Assembly: GCA_036250195.1 (NCBI GenBank)
Contig: JAVHZZ010000008.1
Coordinates: 2,777,434-2,841,433 of the forward strand
Source: Mixophyes australis
Taxonomy: Eukaryota; Chordata; Amphibia; Anura; Limnodynastidae
Length of the DNA: 64,000 nucleotides
Reading direction: 5' to 3'
Positions 24,789 through 35,705 of this stretch are shown piece by piece (positions within the stretch are counted from its first letter, which is position 1; each line of letters begins with the position of its first letter). A program made the position numbers and the translations under genes. A model generated the notes under the pieces. The model was not told the origin of the DNA. It was given only the letters and a program-made list of their open reading frames with translations, and searched no databases.

Positions 24789-27008
24789 TATGAGCAATAA
24801 ATTATATAAAAATACTTTACATAATTTGCTGCACAGTATTTGCCTCCTCTCTATATTTGCATTTATGAGTTTCCAAAATAACTGCTCATTACAGGATTGA
24901 TTTAGTCATGTTAACAATAAGTACCAAAATATCAGCACCTTTCATGTGATAAAAGGAAAACTGTTAAGGTCAAATAAATACATTTATTTAATGGAAATAT
25001 TCTAGTAGTAATTTATAAAGTAGTATTTAGTATGTTGAGTTTGAACTTTGCTATGAATTGAGTTTACAAAATATATTTTTTCTATCTATAGTTGTAGTTA
25101 TTGTAATGTATTTTTATAACCTGCAGGTGGCAGTGTTAGTGTATTCCATGGGCCTGTAAGTGGACCTGTTGTTTACAAACAGTGGGGGCAGCCATTTTGT
25201 GGGTGGAGCAATATCCAGCTTATCAATTTATGCCTCATGCCTGAGTGATGTCATTAGTTCCCAGGTCATTGATAGGCTGCATGCTAATGAATGCACAAAA
25301 TGGCTGCTTCCACCACATTTGCTGTGAGTAAACGTTTTGCACCTTAATTCACCAACATACCAAGGAGTCACCTCAGAAAATACATTTTTGTACTGATATA
25401 AACTGCAATGTTCAGTAATATGTTTTGCACATTAAAATATACATTTTAATGATTATTCTCCTTCATTTTGTAATCACATTAGGAACACCAGAGAACACAA
25501 ATTGCTGACAAAGAATAGTTTTATTTATTTTTACAATGGTTAAAACAGAATATATATAAATAATCTCTGGTTATCAGTGCATTAAGTCCAGCTGTATTTA
25601 CATATAATGTTCTGCGCTGATGACTGAGCGGCCTTTGAGTGTTGTTGTGAATACACAATGAAGTATCAACACACAAAGGTGACACAATCGCAGTCCAGGA
25701 ACGTTATTTGTCCTGCTAGTCCTCGTCCTTCATTGCTGATAGTGAAGACACCCCGTACTAGGGCGTAAGTCTTTTCTCATAGAATTCCTACTAGTGGAAT
25801 TTTGGATAACAACCAAAATGAAGGCCAAAGATAAAAATATAATATTTATTTTTTGGGTGTAGTTCAATCATGGGGCTAAAAATATTCAACATATCCCTAT
25901 GTTGTATACGCTTCTGATTCCTGGGCTCCAGTTCTTACAGACCACATTGGCTGTGTATTAGTATCATAGCTTTATGTTGTATAATTACATTTTTGTTTTA
26001 CTTTGTTGACATATTTTGTCTTTTCTTCAACACGTCCTGATTACTCGGACATGTTGCTTGTTGAACATTGCAATATTGTTGTGAAAGTCTGTCCCACAAT
26101 GCAAAACAAATGGCCTGTAACCTTCCTTTTATACTATATAGTCTTATTTCACCCTCCTCATCCGCCTACGCACGTTGCAATCCATCATTCAGTCCAATCG
26201 AATTGTTAAAAATTCCGCATTTTTGTAGGTTGCAAAGGATACAATTTAATCAAATGCAATTGATAATCTGATTGGATTTGGTGCAAAATTTTAGTCCAAA
26301 AGGGCGGATTGAAGATGATTAAAATGTTGTAATTGTACAATTAGACTCTAACGATCCTACAAGTGTCCTACACTGAAATGTCTGTCTGCTCTGTAAGATC
26401 ACAATATGAAGGAAACACTCATTTGTGATATTCTTTTCACAAATGAAATGCACAATTAATTTACAAGGAGTGCGGACCGGAGGTGAGCGTCAGACGGAGT
26501 CAGGAAGTTACTTTTCCTGCTGCCCGTTGGGAGGAAGAGATGAAGTCATTATATAGTGATCATTCTGTTCCCTGTTTAGCAGTAAGGCGCTGAGACGCTA
26601 CCGGCCTCATGGACAGAATGCAAAACAGCCAAGAGGCAGCGCAGAATCCTCTAACTGCTCTGCGTCAGCGCGCACACAAAAGGGAACGCGGTCACACTGC
26701 GCAGGGGTGTGGTCGCGTCATGTGAGGGCGTGGCCCGTCCCCCGTGGCTGTGCCTAGCACTTCTGAAGTGCTGGATCGTTCCCCCATCCTGCACCATCCC
26801 CACCCAGAGCCAACAATTGGGACAAAGATCCGGATTGTCAGGACGGGGTGAGACTGTCTCTTCCTATATGGACCGTACCGTCTAACCCGGGACAGTTGGA
26901 GATATTGGAGAAGTGTGTTTATAGAAGAGACTGGTATAAAATCATGCACATACATGTAACATGTTTATTATCTGAGCAGGAACCCGTGTTCAATAATTCC
27001 ATTATTAA
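24789..27008. other. Non-coding stretch
   Basis: AT-rich DNA with one probable MITE (25110-25340, listed separately). The segment 26460-26900 is more GC-rich, but no exon is supported. Open frames at 26003-26271 and 26692-27123 match nothing recognised. Confidence 0.35.
25110..25340 (-). mobile_element. Probable diverged MITE, related to 53440-53730
   Basis: The arms gcagccattttgtgggtgga and caaaatggctgcttccacca form an imperfect inverted repeat. In reverse orientation the segment gggaactaatgacatcactc resembles aggaactggtgacgtcactt at 53530. No target duplication was identified, so family and exact ends are uncertain. Confidence 0.4.
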
Positions 27009-27169
27009 GCTATTTGCAGGGTTGGGCTGGCTGGCAAATTTTAGCCGGGGGGAGGGGGGGGGGGGTGGTCTTGGGGTGGTCGGGGTGGGGGGCAAGACTT
27101 GGCTCGTGACCCAGTCCAAGTGAGCCCACTATGGGACCAGCCCAGTGGGCAGATGCCCCTGGTGATTTG
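27009..27169 (-). mobile_element. hAT-like MITE of the CAGGGGC family
   Basis: A 145-bp element (27017-27161) in reverse orientation relative to 48492-48659, sharing gatgcccctg at its end, gggaccagcccagtgggc and the ggcaaattttagcc segment. It is flanked by gctatttg (27009-27016) and gtgatttg (27162-27169), a decayed 8-bp duplication with 6 of 8 matches. The interior carries a variable G-rich run. Confidence 0.65.
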
Positions 27170-27270
27170 CATAATTATTTCAGAAGTCCCAGCTCTGGTT
27201 TACATGCAGAACCCATGTCCGTAACTGAATAAAGCTAGGCAATTAAAAAATGAACAAAGCAACCAATCTC

Positions 27271-27378
27271 TACCCCAGCATCCAATCTCATCTCTTCCCC
27301 AGCGTCCAATCTCATCTCTTCCCCAGTGTCCAATCTCATCTGTTCCCCAGCGTCCAATCTCATCTCTTCGCCAGCGAC
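27271..27378. repeat. 24-bp tandem repeat, about 4.5 units
   Basis: Units of caatctcatctcttccccag plus cgtc (24 bp) with a few substitutions. Small, with no visible function. Confidence 0.85.
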
Positions 27379-28498
27379 CACCATGAGACATGTTTATGTT
27401 GGGAGACCAGATTGACGGATGACCACGTGGGTGTCTGTGAGGTCATCAGCTGTCATCTGGTTATTCAGCCTGACCACAAAACAACCAGATCTGTACAATT
27501 TAGATCATCCTATCTGTGGCCAGACTGACATTAGGAAAAGATCTGGTCTAATCATAATAAAGTAATTTACTACCAAACACTGGGAAAATAAACACACTTT
27601 TCATTCCGATGGTTCAGTCACACCCGGGGGGGGGGTTGGGCGTCACTGCATTTGCTTGTTTGTAATAAATTCTTTTTTTAAGCACATCTGGATTTATCAG
27701 TGATTCAGCTTCATATACAAATGGAAATTGTAGGAATCAGTTTGATAAATGGTCCCTGGACTAAGATACTGCACAGTTGTATCTCTGCATTAATACTTTC
27801 TGTAAAGTAATCCGACAGCTGGATTCTCAGTCCTCCGTATCGGAGGACCCCAGGTGAGATCATGTGATTTATTAACGATTACAGTTACATTTTGTGAGGT
27901 TTTACTTACCCCCGACATTAGTACAACCTTTATAACCAGCCCAGTGTATAACAGACCCAGAGCTGTCAGACCTGTCACACCGCACCACATCTCACATACT
28001 GTAAGAGCAGGCAGTGATGGACTGACAGTCACTAGTTCACATTCATGTTTTGGATCATAAAGACCTTACTCAGTGCAGAAGTATATGTCAGACTAACTGA
28101 CTGATTTTGTTTAAGGCAGCAGGGTAACATTTTGTGGGGTAACAGCTGTGATTGACAATTTCTACGTTCTTTCCAGGATTGGTTACATGTCACAGTGAAT
28201 AAACTACTTATTTCATATCCTACACACAAGTCATTACATGGCACAAGTCAGTAGTTAACCTGTCATAACGTTTGGAAGTTCTGACAAATGTATGAAAATA
28301 AATATTTGTATAAAGTATCTGTAATTATTGTATTTAAAGTAGTCTTGTTTTGTATTTGCAAATACTAAATTCTCAGCATGTGGCGACCACCGTGAACCAA
28401 GGACGTTTTGCAGGACTCTGCCGTGAGTCTCGCGGTCTTTCTGCATCATCCCAACATGTAACTCATTGCTTCACTCAGGTTTGAAACCTAACAGTATC
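27379..28498. other. Probable 3' UTR and flank of the LRR receptor gene
   Basis: Downstream (minus sense) of the LRR receptor stop codon. A minus-strand AATAAA at 27873-27868 could be the poly(A) signal about 630 nt after the stop. Apart from a G-run near 27626-27636 nothing else is recognised. Confidence 0.4.
27868..27873 (-). promoter_or_regulatory. Candidate poly(A) signal for the LRR receptor gene
   Basis: AATAAA on the minus strand, the first canonical hexamer I noticed downstream of the stop at 28499. Position is plausible; use is inferred. Confidence 0.35.
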
Positions 28499-29751
28499 TC
28501 AAGAGAGGTCAACATTCTCATACTCACAATGGTCTGAGTCTTCCAGCTCAATGCCAGGCACCAGGCTATAGTAGTCTGTTGCTTGGTTCAGGTAAAGCTT
28601 CTCTCGGTCTGTTGAGTCCTTCATGACCTCTGTTACACTCACAGTTTCAATCTCTTGTTCATCTCCCTTCAACTCTACTTCCTCTTCCTCCTCCTCCTCT
28701 ACGGCCAACATCAGCCCTGGCCCCTCTCGACTGACTTGTCCATCACGCCCCACTAAAGAGTCCGCAGATGTTCCCAGTTTGATCTCCACCTCTTCATAGA
28801 GGTCTCGATTGCTCCCCAGAAGTGCAGCAGAAGGTTTCAGTAAAATGGGGTCCTTGAAATCATTTACATCTGGTTCCCTCCGGTCCTTTTGGAAATGCTG
28901 CCGAGGTTCATAGTGGTGATACTCTCCCAAACTCCCGGCCCCGTTGCGATCCACGGTGGGCAAACTGCATTCTCGCCTTGCGTTAGAATAATTCCCCTTC
29001 TTTCTACGGCAGCAGATGTACCAGCACACGAGGGCCACCAGCACCGCCAGCGGGATGCAAATCAATGCTACTGTCAAACTATGGGATCTGCAGATACTAC
29101 CTCGCTCAACCTCTCTGAGTTTTAGTCCATTGACGTCTTTTGGAGAAGCACAGGTTACTCCATCCAATAACGACCTGGCATCGTTGGCATTGAACGTGGG
29201 CTCAAGTTGGTCATAGAAGGCACAGGTACACTCCAAGCTATTGTTGAGGAAGTCAAATGTAGTTAGGGAAGATTTGAGCAGACTAGGTGTAAATGAATTC
29301 AAGTTGTTGTAGCTCAGGTGTATCTCCTGGATTTGGTCTGAGACCCGTAAGAAGCCCGCAGGAAGGCGTTGAAGCTGATTAAACTCAAGATGCAGAACCC
29401 TCAGCTTGGGCGCATTGCTTAAGAAACCATCGGGCAGCTCGGTCAGGTAATTGTGATCCATATATAGGTACTCGATGTGGGTTTGGTTCCTTCCACCTTC
29501 AATGTCAGTGATTTTTAAGATCCCAGAGTTGGAGAGGTCCAACACCCTCAGGCTGGACAGGGGGGTGAATATGTTCCAATCCATGGTGTCTAGAGAAAGA
29601 CTGACGTTCACACAGCAGTGATCAGATGTCAAAAGGGAGAAATCTGATTCGTTCTCCAGAATGAAGCAGTTACAGGGGTCCTGGTCTAGACCCTCCGTCA
29701 GCAGCCCAAACAGAAGCAGCAACAATAACACTTGTTCTCGTTTCCCGGTCT
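28499..29751 (-). CDS. LRR transmembrane receptor, main coding exon (LRRC25-like)
   Basis: Predicted single-pass cell-surface receptor; numbering is for the 419-residue protein including exon 1. The order is: signal peptide hydrophobic core (VLLLLLLFGLL, 10-20), Cys cap (C29, C31, C48, C49), about four leucine-rich repeats (70-161; for example LRVLHLEFNQLQRLPAGF), a C-terminal LRR cap with C177, C179, C203 and C223, a membrane helix (about 228-250) and basic stop-transfer RRKK. The tail has a seven-Glu run and tyrosine motifs LYEEV (Y321), DYYSLV (Y396/Y397) and EYENV (Y413). N-glycosylation sequons lie at N36, N51, N91 and N172. The acceptor is ttattgttgcag (AG at 29753-29752), so the exon begins at 29751 in phase 1. 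The codon at 29731 is GTG, not a start. Small size, few LRRs and SH2-type tyrosines suggest LRRC25, a myeloid receptor, but I cannot exclude another short LRR receptor. Confidence 0.9.
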
Positions 29752-30357
29752 CTGCAACAATAAATGAACATATGTAATATATGCATAATATTCAAACGCT
29801 AAAGGAGACAGACATCCGTAAGAAGGTTTTGTTATGTAAACTACATAATAATATAAAAATAAAATGTCAACGCCTCACTGTCTCACCAGCGCAAACCTCC
29901 TGTGTTCCTGGGAAGTGCACCGGTTCTCTCTGTCCTATAACATGGTATTTCCATGATGGATGACAACCAACAGGTGTAGTTGTAAGAGAATAATCACCGA
30001 TAAACTAGATGTAGACAATAACACCTTAAATACTCATTTGTGATGTCATTCGCCTACTTTTGCGCAAGTGCATCTGGTTTTAGACAGCGCGTGATTGCAC
30101 AGGCCAAGTTAGCGGTATTTGCGGGGGGCTCACAAGGTTCCCCTTGCTGGTGGGACTAGTTGGGGCATTTGACGGCGTTCCGTGGTAGGTGTGGTTTAGA
30201 CTTATGACCCCGTCTACTTTGGCACCAAAAGTGCAAAGATTAGATTTTATTTTCAGCTATAGGATTATGTAACCGGGATGGTGAGTTGGAGACTTTATAG
30301 GGGTGTTTCAGGACTTGACGAGGGGCACACAGGCTATTTGCCCTTACAAAAGGACTT
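29752..30357. other. Intron of the LRR receptor gene, unique part
   Basis: Begins at the exon 2 acceptor. A second donor-like site (gcgctg/gtgagac, minus, near 29894) follows an ATG-containing stretch, but joining it to exon 2 creates a TGA at the junction, so it is not used as the start exon here. Confidence 0.5.
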
Positions 30358-30702
30358 GACTTTTCTGCCAGCCCCAGGGGCAAACGCAGGATTTGTAGAG
30401 GGGGGTTTCCACACCACGCCACCAGTGGGCGTGACCAGCATGCATGGGGGCGTGGCTATAATATTAGACAGTGCTTGACCGCTTTTCAACTCTTCCTATC
30501 CCCATAATATACATGGGCAATGCTGCATGCATTACTGTTAGGTGCACGCAGCTCTCCCTTTTCAAGCAGAGCCGTGTGAAGCGGGAGCAGGGTCCAGCCA
30601 CCTTAATTATACAGTGCCTCGGGCTTGGGGGGGGGGGGGGGGGGGGCTTCCAGGCACTAGGAAACCCCCCCCCCCCCCCCCCCTCAGTTTGCCTATGACC
30701 CC
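30358..30702 (+). mobile_element. Dispersed repeat with CAGGGGCAAAC-type ends, copy 1
   Basis: Begins caggggcaaacgcaggattt and ends with a long C-run followed by cagtttgcctatg. The inverted complement cataggcaaactg resembles the left end, so this looks like a terminal-inverted-repeat element with subterminal G/C runs. Shared interior includes ccccataatatacatgggca and cagctctcccttttcaagca. Related copies lie at 36967-37275 (reversed) and 50160-50656. No convincing target duplication was found. Confidence 0.75.
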
Positions 30703-30717
30703 AGAGATCCAGGCTCT

Positions 30718-31295
30718 CATCACTTTAATACAACACACTATTCCCCTTCCATTTACCCTTCTGTGGGAAATTACAATTCTAGATGCACTTCAAAGCATAT
30801 AATACACACAAATGTTACACAATCCCCTGACTCTCATCATCCTCTTCCCCTCATACAACGCTGACCTTGTCACAAGATACTCTCCCTCTTGCCCCCTTAG
30901 GCCTGTCTCTCCCTTCCTCCCTGGTAATCACCACTCCCGACTCCAGGACTTCTCCTGTGCTGCTCCTCAGTTATGGAACCTCCTCCCCCACCTGAGCAGA
31001 CTCCCCCCCAACCTACAATCTTTTAAGTGCTCTCTCAAAACCCATCGCTCCACTGCAGCCTATCCCATCCCCACCTGATACTTCTCTGGGTGTTCTACCA
31101 GCGCCAGTCACACTATCTCCAACCTCCTCTAGACTGTAAGCTCCCACGGCGAGGGCCTCCTCTACTCTCACGTCTGCACCTCTTTGTCACCTTCCTCTGC
31201 ACTTGTTCTGTTTTTATGTGTGATCTCTACTTTGTAGGATTTGTAACTCTGTCCGGAGCTGCGGAGTTTTATGGCGCATTAAATGATGATGATTA
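30718..31295 (+). mobile_element. L2-like LINE, 3' end
   Basis: The + frame from 30812 encodes CAAPQLWNLLPHLSRLP and LQSFKCSLKTHRS, which resembles the conserved C-terminus of L2-type LINE reverse transcriptases (APxLWNxLP ... FKxxLKTHL). A 3' UTR follows with ctagactgtaagctccca, ggcgcattaa and a final atgatgatg tail. Everything upstream of the last ~90 codons is missing (5' truncation). The 3' end resembles the SINE tails in this window. Confidence 0.8.
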
Positions 31296-32382
31296 ATTTA
31301 AGATATAATTTTGACAAACTGAACATTTTTGTTTTAGAAGAAAAACTGAGTATTTTTTATTAATAAAGAGGGTGGTGGTAGACTGGACTTTAATGTGACA
31401 TTTTCAGGTTTTTCATCTTAAAATACACTTATAGACCCACTAACACACTTACAGTTACACAAACTCTCCATTCTGACATGAACACAACACAGGTCTTTCC
31501 TGCTGACACAACTGCTATGGGCTCCTGCTCAGACATTAATCTGCTCCAATACTGTCAATCAACGGCAGACGGAATAAACAGCCATAACCCCATCACTACC
31601 TGGTGAGATCCATTCTTGTTAAACAGGATCTAATAAGTCAGACGGGATCATCTAACATTCTATTCAAGGAATCGTACAGTAATTATAGGGAATAAGACGA
31701 GTTAATTACAAGTCTGGAGTTTCTATGTGGTTAACCCTTAATATCATAAAGCAGAATCAGAGACAATTTAGCTGTGTTCTATCAGGGTGATGGCGCACCA
31801 GGTACTAGAATATGGTACAACAGGCGCCAGGTGGGCTCTGCCGCAGTCTGCTCCCTGTGACTGCTCATAGAAGGGTGTATATATATATATATATATGTTA
31901 TGGTAGAGGAACAGATATGTCTGTAGATCTGCATTATGTCAGCATTAGAATGAGACCTCCACCTCCTCACTGTGGTAACATTTTTATTTATTTTATGTGT
32001 TTTTACACATTATGGACTCAAGTATTCAGAGTTGCAGAAAAAACAACCAATCTTTTATATTTGTGTGTATTGTTTTTTTGCTTTTACACGATTGTCAGCA
32101 AGAAATAATCTGCACTGACGTCTGGGAACGACCAGTGTCTATAGTGCCAGGATCCGATGAGTGCCAGGGAGACACAGCAACAGGGTGCGAGGTGCCAGAG
32201 GCAACACAAAGGAGCTAAAAATGGGATATTGTGTTTTAAAAGTTGGAGGAAAGTTCTGTTAAACTACTCAGACAGGAAGTGATAGTCTCATTGTTACATT
32301 GTATCTGTGTTATATACACTCACCAGATATTATTTGTCATTATATCTCATTGTTACATTGTATCTGTGTTATATACACTCAC
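31296..32382. other. Remaining intron 1 of the LRR receptor gene
   Basis: No further genes recognised. A (TA)n run lies at 31877-31896. A 59-bp tandem duplication (32286-32404) ends at the proposed exon 1 donor and is described under the findings. Confidence 0.4.
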
Positions 32383-32389
32383 CAGACAT
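32383..32389 (-). CDS. Proposed start exon of the LRR receptor gene
   Basis: On the minus strand ATG-TCT-G ends exactly at a consensus donor (GTGAGT, GT at 32382-32381). It leaves one nucleotide of the next codon, which is the phase needed by exon 2 (starting AG-ACC-GGG). Joined, the protein starts MSETGKREQ and runs directly into VLLLLLLFGLL: a charged n-region followed by a hydrophobic core, as expected of a signal peptide. There is an A at -3 of the ATG. The intron would be 2,631 bp. 5' UTR would extend to higher coordinates; its cap site cannot be seen. This is inference from frame, splice signal and protein logic. Confidence 0.65.
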
Positions 32390-32404
32390 GATTGGACAAT
32401 GGCG

Positions 32405-33485
32405 GAGGGAGACCTACAGTCCGCTGCTAGTAACAGTCACGTTGCCGGAGACGCTTCCAGGTCACCTGTAGTTTTCTCATTGTGGGATCAGTTTATCTAG
32501 GAAAGAAAGGAAAGTGTTAAACACAATATAAGTTCTACCCTTTACCTCCTGTTATCCCTCTCTAGGTGTAAATCCTTCATCTAATCTCCCAGTATGATAT
32601 AAAAGGACATTTTACAAGAGCCAGTAAAGCCGTTATCTGACAGGAGATGATACTATGGGCTGTTACTACACTTGAACCAGCTTTATTACCTGTCGCGTTA
32701 CTTTGTTTACAGCTTTTTATTACATGGCTCAGAGTGCACCTGGCCATTCACGCTCCCTATAGAGATGAGGTTGGGTGTCTGGTTCCCCCAGTCAGAGAAT
32801 GTAAGTCCTACCCATAAAACGGGGGACACAACGCAGTGCCTACTGCTCCCCCAGCGCCTTTCTTAAATAATCTCATCCTGCAAATAGGAATCTAATTTTC
32901 CCATTATCTGCACATCTCCCCCCAGCGCTCTTCTCCGCTCCCCAACCGATGGCGCCATCTTGGCTCATGTATCCGTGGGCTTACCTGGTGCAGAAGTAGG
33001 GACATCACAAAACAGCATTTGCACTTTTGCACATAAGTGACCCTTAGTGACCCCAAATTACTAAGACAGAGAATAAATCGCCAAGCTGACATTTTATGGT
33101 AGGATACCGATAAGAAACTGAGACTCATCTGACGACCACAGAATTCGTGGACGCGCAGTACAATTAATTTTGCATAAATATTTGTTCACAACGAGGTACA
33201 AATCCGCTTATCCAGTATAGAAAGTGATCCGAGCTGCGGAATTGGCGGCTGAGATGGAAATACGCTCGGAGGGCATAGTAAGAAGGAATTCCCAACTACT
33301 ATCACTTTACATGCCAACTTCATTAAACATTTACAGTCGTTCGTGTCCTGGAGTTTGAATTTCTGGCCCAAAGTATCAGCTGTTACATTCCCTCATTACA
33401 TAAATAGAGTATTTCATTTGATCACATTGTTCTTTTTTATAAAACATGTTTAACCATTTAATTGCTTTTGTATAAAAAAGGACAT
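32405..33485. other. Upstream region of the LRR receptor gene
   Basis: Would contain the 5' UTR and promoter if exon 1 is correct. I see no unambiguous TATA box or CpG island. Open frames at 32904-33128 and 33186-33371 are not recognised. Confidence 0.3.
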
Positions 33486-34106
33486 AAATAGATTAGACAC
33501 TGTACAAAGAAGGGCAACTATAATGGTGCATGACCTACAGCACAAAACTTACCCAGAGAGACTTAGGGGCACATTTATCAATGTTCGGCAAAAGTGAGAA
33601 ATAGTTATTAATCCTTATCGCATGGATAAGGATTGAACTATTTCTCAAATTTATAAACAACAGATCACAGAAACAGCAGTTCCGAAAAACTGCTGTTTCT
33701 GTGATAAAAAAAATCATACTTACCCCCCTCTTCGGAAGCGCTGTCTCCGGGTCTTCTCCTCGTTCTCTTCATTCTTCAATTGCGCATGTGCAGTTCCAAG
33801 AACTGGACATGCGCACAAAGATCCCCTCTCTGTCTCTGCAACGATAGTTGCAGAGAGAGAGCGCTAAGTGACAGGGAGGGATCATGTGATCCTTCCACAC
33901 ATGCGCTGTCCAGCTCTGCTCTTCGGAGCAGAGCTGAGAGCATTGGATTTCTTCAATTATGATAATGTATGCCGTGCTTTCATAAATATGCCCCTAAAGG
34001 ATCTTATTATGTATAGTTTGGAGCAGAGAAGGGAACGAGGAGACATGATAGAAACTTTCATATATCAAGGGTTATAACAAGATACAGGAGGGAAACATTC
34101 TACAAA
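33486..34106 (+). mobile_element. CR1-like LINE, C-terminal coding fragment interrupted by a MITE
   Basis: The left part (about 33490-33565) reads RLDTVQRRATIMVHDLQHKT then YPERL. After the inserted MITE the right part (33997-34070) reads KDLIMYSLEQRRERGDMIET. Together they resemble the VQRRAT ... YEERL ... YSLExRRxRGDMIET segment of CR1-type reverse transcriptases (from memory). The reading is one base out of register across the insertion, so it is inactive. The same LINE resumes after the 44-bp array. Confidence 0.8.
33564..33996. mobile_element. MITE with TA target duplication inside the LINE
   Basis: A 429-bp element (33566-33994) with inverted ends ggggcacatttatca and its near complement (cataaatatgcccc), flanked by TA on both sides (33564-33565 and 33995-33996). 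The TA duplication suggests a Tc1/mariner-type movement. Interior includes an inverted pair around aaacagcagttcc and gaaaaactgctgtttc (33672-33704). No coding capacity. Confidence 0.75.
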
Positions 34107-35477
34107 GGAAGAGAAGTATTAGAACACAAGGACATGTACTGACACTGGGGGGAAGAGAAGTATTAGAACACGAGGACATGTACTGACACTGGGGGGAAGA
34201 GAAGTATTAGAACACGAGGACATGTACTGACACTGAGGGGAAGAGAAGTATTAGAACACAAGGACATGTACTGACACTGGGGGGGAAGAGAAGTATTAGA
34301 ACACAAGGACATGTACTGACACTGGGGGGAAGAGAAGTATTAGAACACAAGGACATGTACTGACACTGAGGGGAAGAGAAGTATTAGAACACAAGGACAT
34401 GTACTGACACTGAGGGGAAGAGAAGTATTAGAACACAAGGACATGTACTGACACTGGGGGGAAGAGAAGTATTAGAACACGAGGACATGTACTGACACTG
34501 GAGGGAAGAGAAGTATTAGAACACGAGGACATGTACTGACACTGAGGGGAAGAGAAGTATTAGAACACAAGGACATGTACTGACACTGGGGGGAAGAGAA
34601 GTATTAGAACACGAGGACATGTACTGACACTGGGGGGAAGAGAAGTATTAGAACAAGAGGACATGCACTGACACTGGGGGGAAGAGAAGTATTAGAACAC
34701 GAGGACATGTACTGACACTGAGGGGAAGAGAAGTATTAGAACACGAGGACATGTACTGACACTGGGGGGAAGAGAAGTATTAGGACACGAGGACATGTAC
34801 TGACACTGGGGGGAAGAGAAGTATTAGAACACGAGGACATGTACTGACACTGGGGGGAAGAGAAGTATTAGAACACGAGGACATGTACTGACACTGGGGG
34901 GAAGAGAAGTATTAGAACAAGAGGACATGCACTGACACTGGGGGGAAGAGAAGTATTAGAACACGAGGACATGTACTGACACTGGGGGGAAGAGAAGTAT
35001 TAGAACAAGAGGACATGCACTGACACTGGGGGGAAGAGAAGTATTAGAACACGAGGACATGTACTGTCACTGGGGGGAAGAGAAGTATTAGAACACAAGG
35101 ACATGTACTGACACTGGGGGGAAGAGAAGTATTAGAACACGAGGACATGCACTGACACTGGGGGGAAGAGAAGTATTAGAACACGAGGACATGTACTGAC
35201 ACTGGGGGGAAGAGAAGTATTAGAACACGAGGACATGTACTGACACTGGGGGGGAAGAGAAGTATTAGAACACGAGGACATGCACTGACACTGGGGGGAA
35301 GAGAAGTATTAGAACACGAGGACATGTACTGACAATGGGGGGAAGAGAAGTATTAGAACACGAGGACATGTACTGACACTGGGGGGAAGAGAAGTATTAG
35401 AACACGAGGACATGTACTGACACTGGGGGAAGAGAAGTATTAGAACACGAGGACATGTACTGAGACTGGGGGGGAAG
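34107..35477. repeat. 44-bp minisatellite, about 31 units, inside the LINE
   Basis: The unit reads gaagagaagtattagaacac then (a/g)aggacatgtactgacactgg plus a short G-run. Length is 44 bp, or 45 with an extra G. It is flanked on both sides by parts of the same LINE: GDMIET upstream and an FTERVVDKWNSL-like segment downstream. It therefore expanded from LINE sequence. Units differ by few bases, implying recent or ongoing homogenisation. Confidence 0.95.
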
Positions 35478-35705
35478 GAGGTTCAGAGGAAACTACTTCA
35501 CAGAAAGGGTAGTGGATAAGTGGAATAGCCTCCATCAGAGGTGGTAAAGGATAATACAGTAGAGCAGTTTAAACATGCTTGGGATAGACATAAGGATATC
35601 CTTACAAAGAACTAAGGATCAAAGAGGGTTTGAGGTTAGACAGGTTAAGCTTGATGGGCCAAGTGGTTCTTATCTGCAGAGAAATTCTATGTTTATGTTT
35701 CTATG
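35478..35705 (+). mobile_element. CR1-like LINE, 3' end
   Basis: Downstream continuation of the LINE at 33486. The + strand encodes NYFTERVVDKWNSL and a degenerate VEQFKHAW-like tract, then ends in attctatgtttatgtttcta. CR1 elements characteristically end in ATTCTATG-like repeats rather than poly(A), which supports the assignment. Confidence 0.75.

Noticed and set aside
29729..29731. Start codon of the LRR receptor at the edge of the open frame
   Set aside because: The codon is GTG, and the frame stays open up to a splice acceptor at 29752, so translation starts in an upstream exon.
29890..29960. Start exon of the LRR receptor ending at a donor near 29894
   Set aside because: Its ATG frame leaves two nucleotides (TG) that join to A of exon 2 as TGA.
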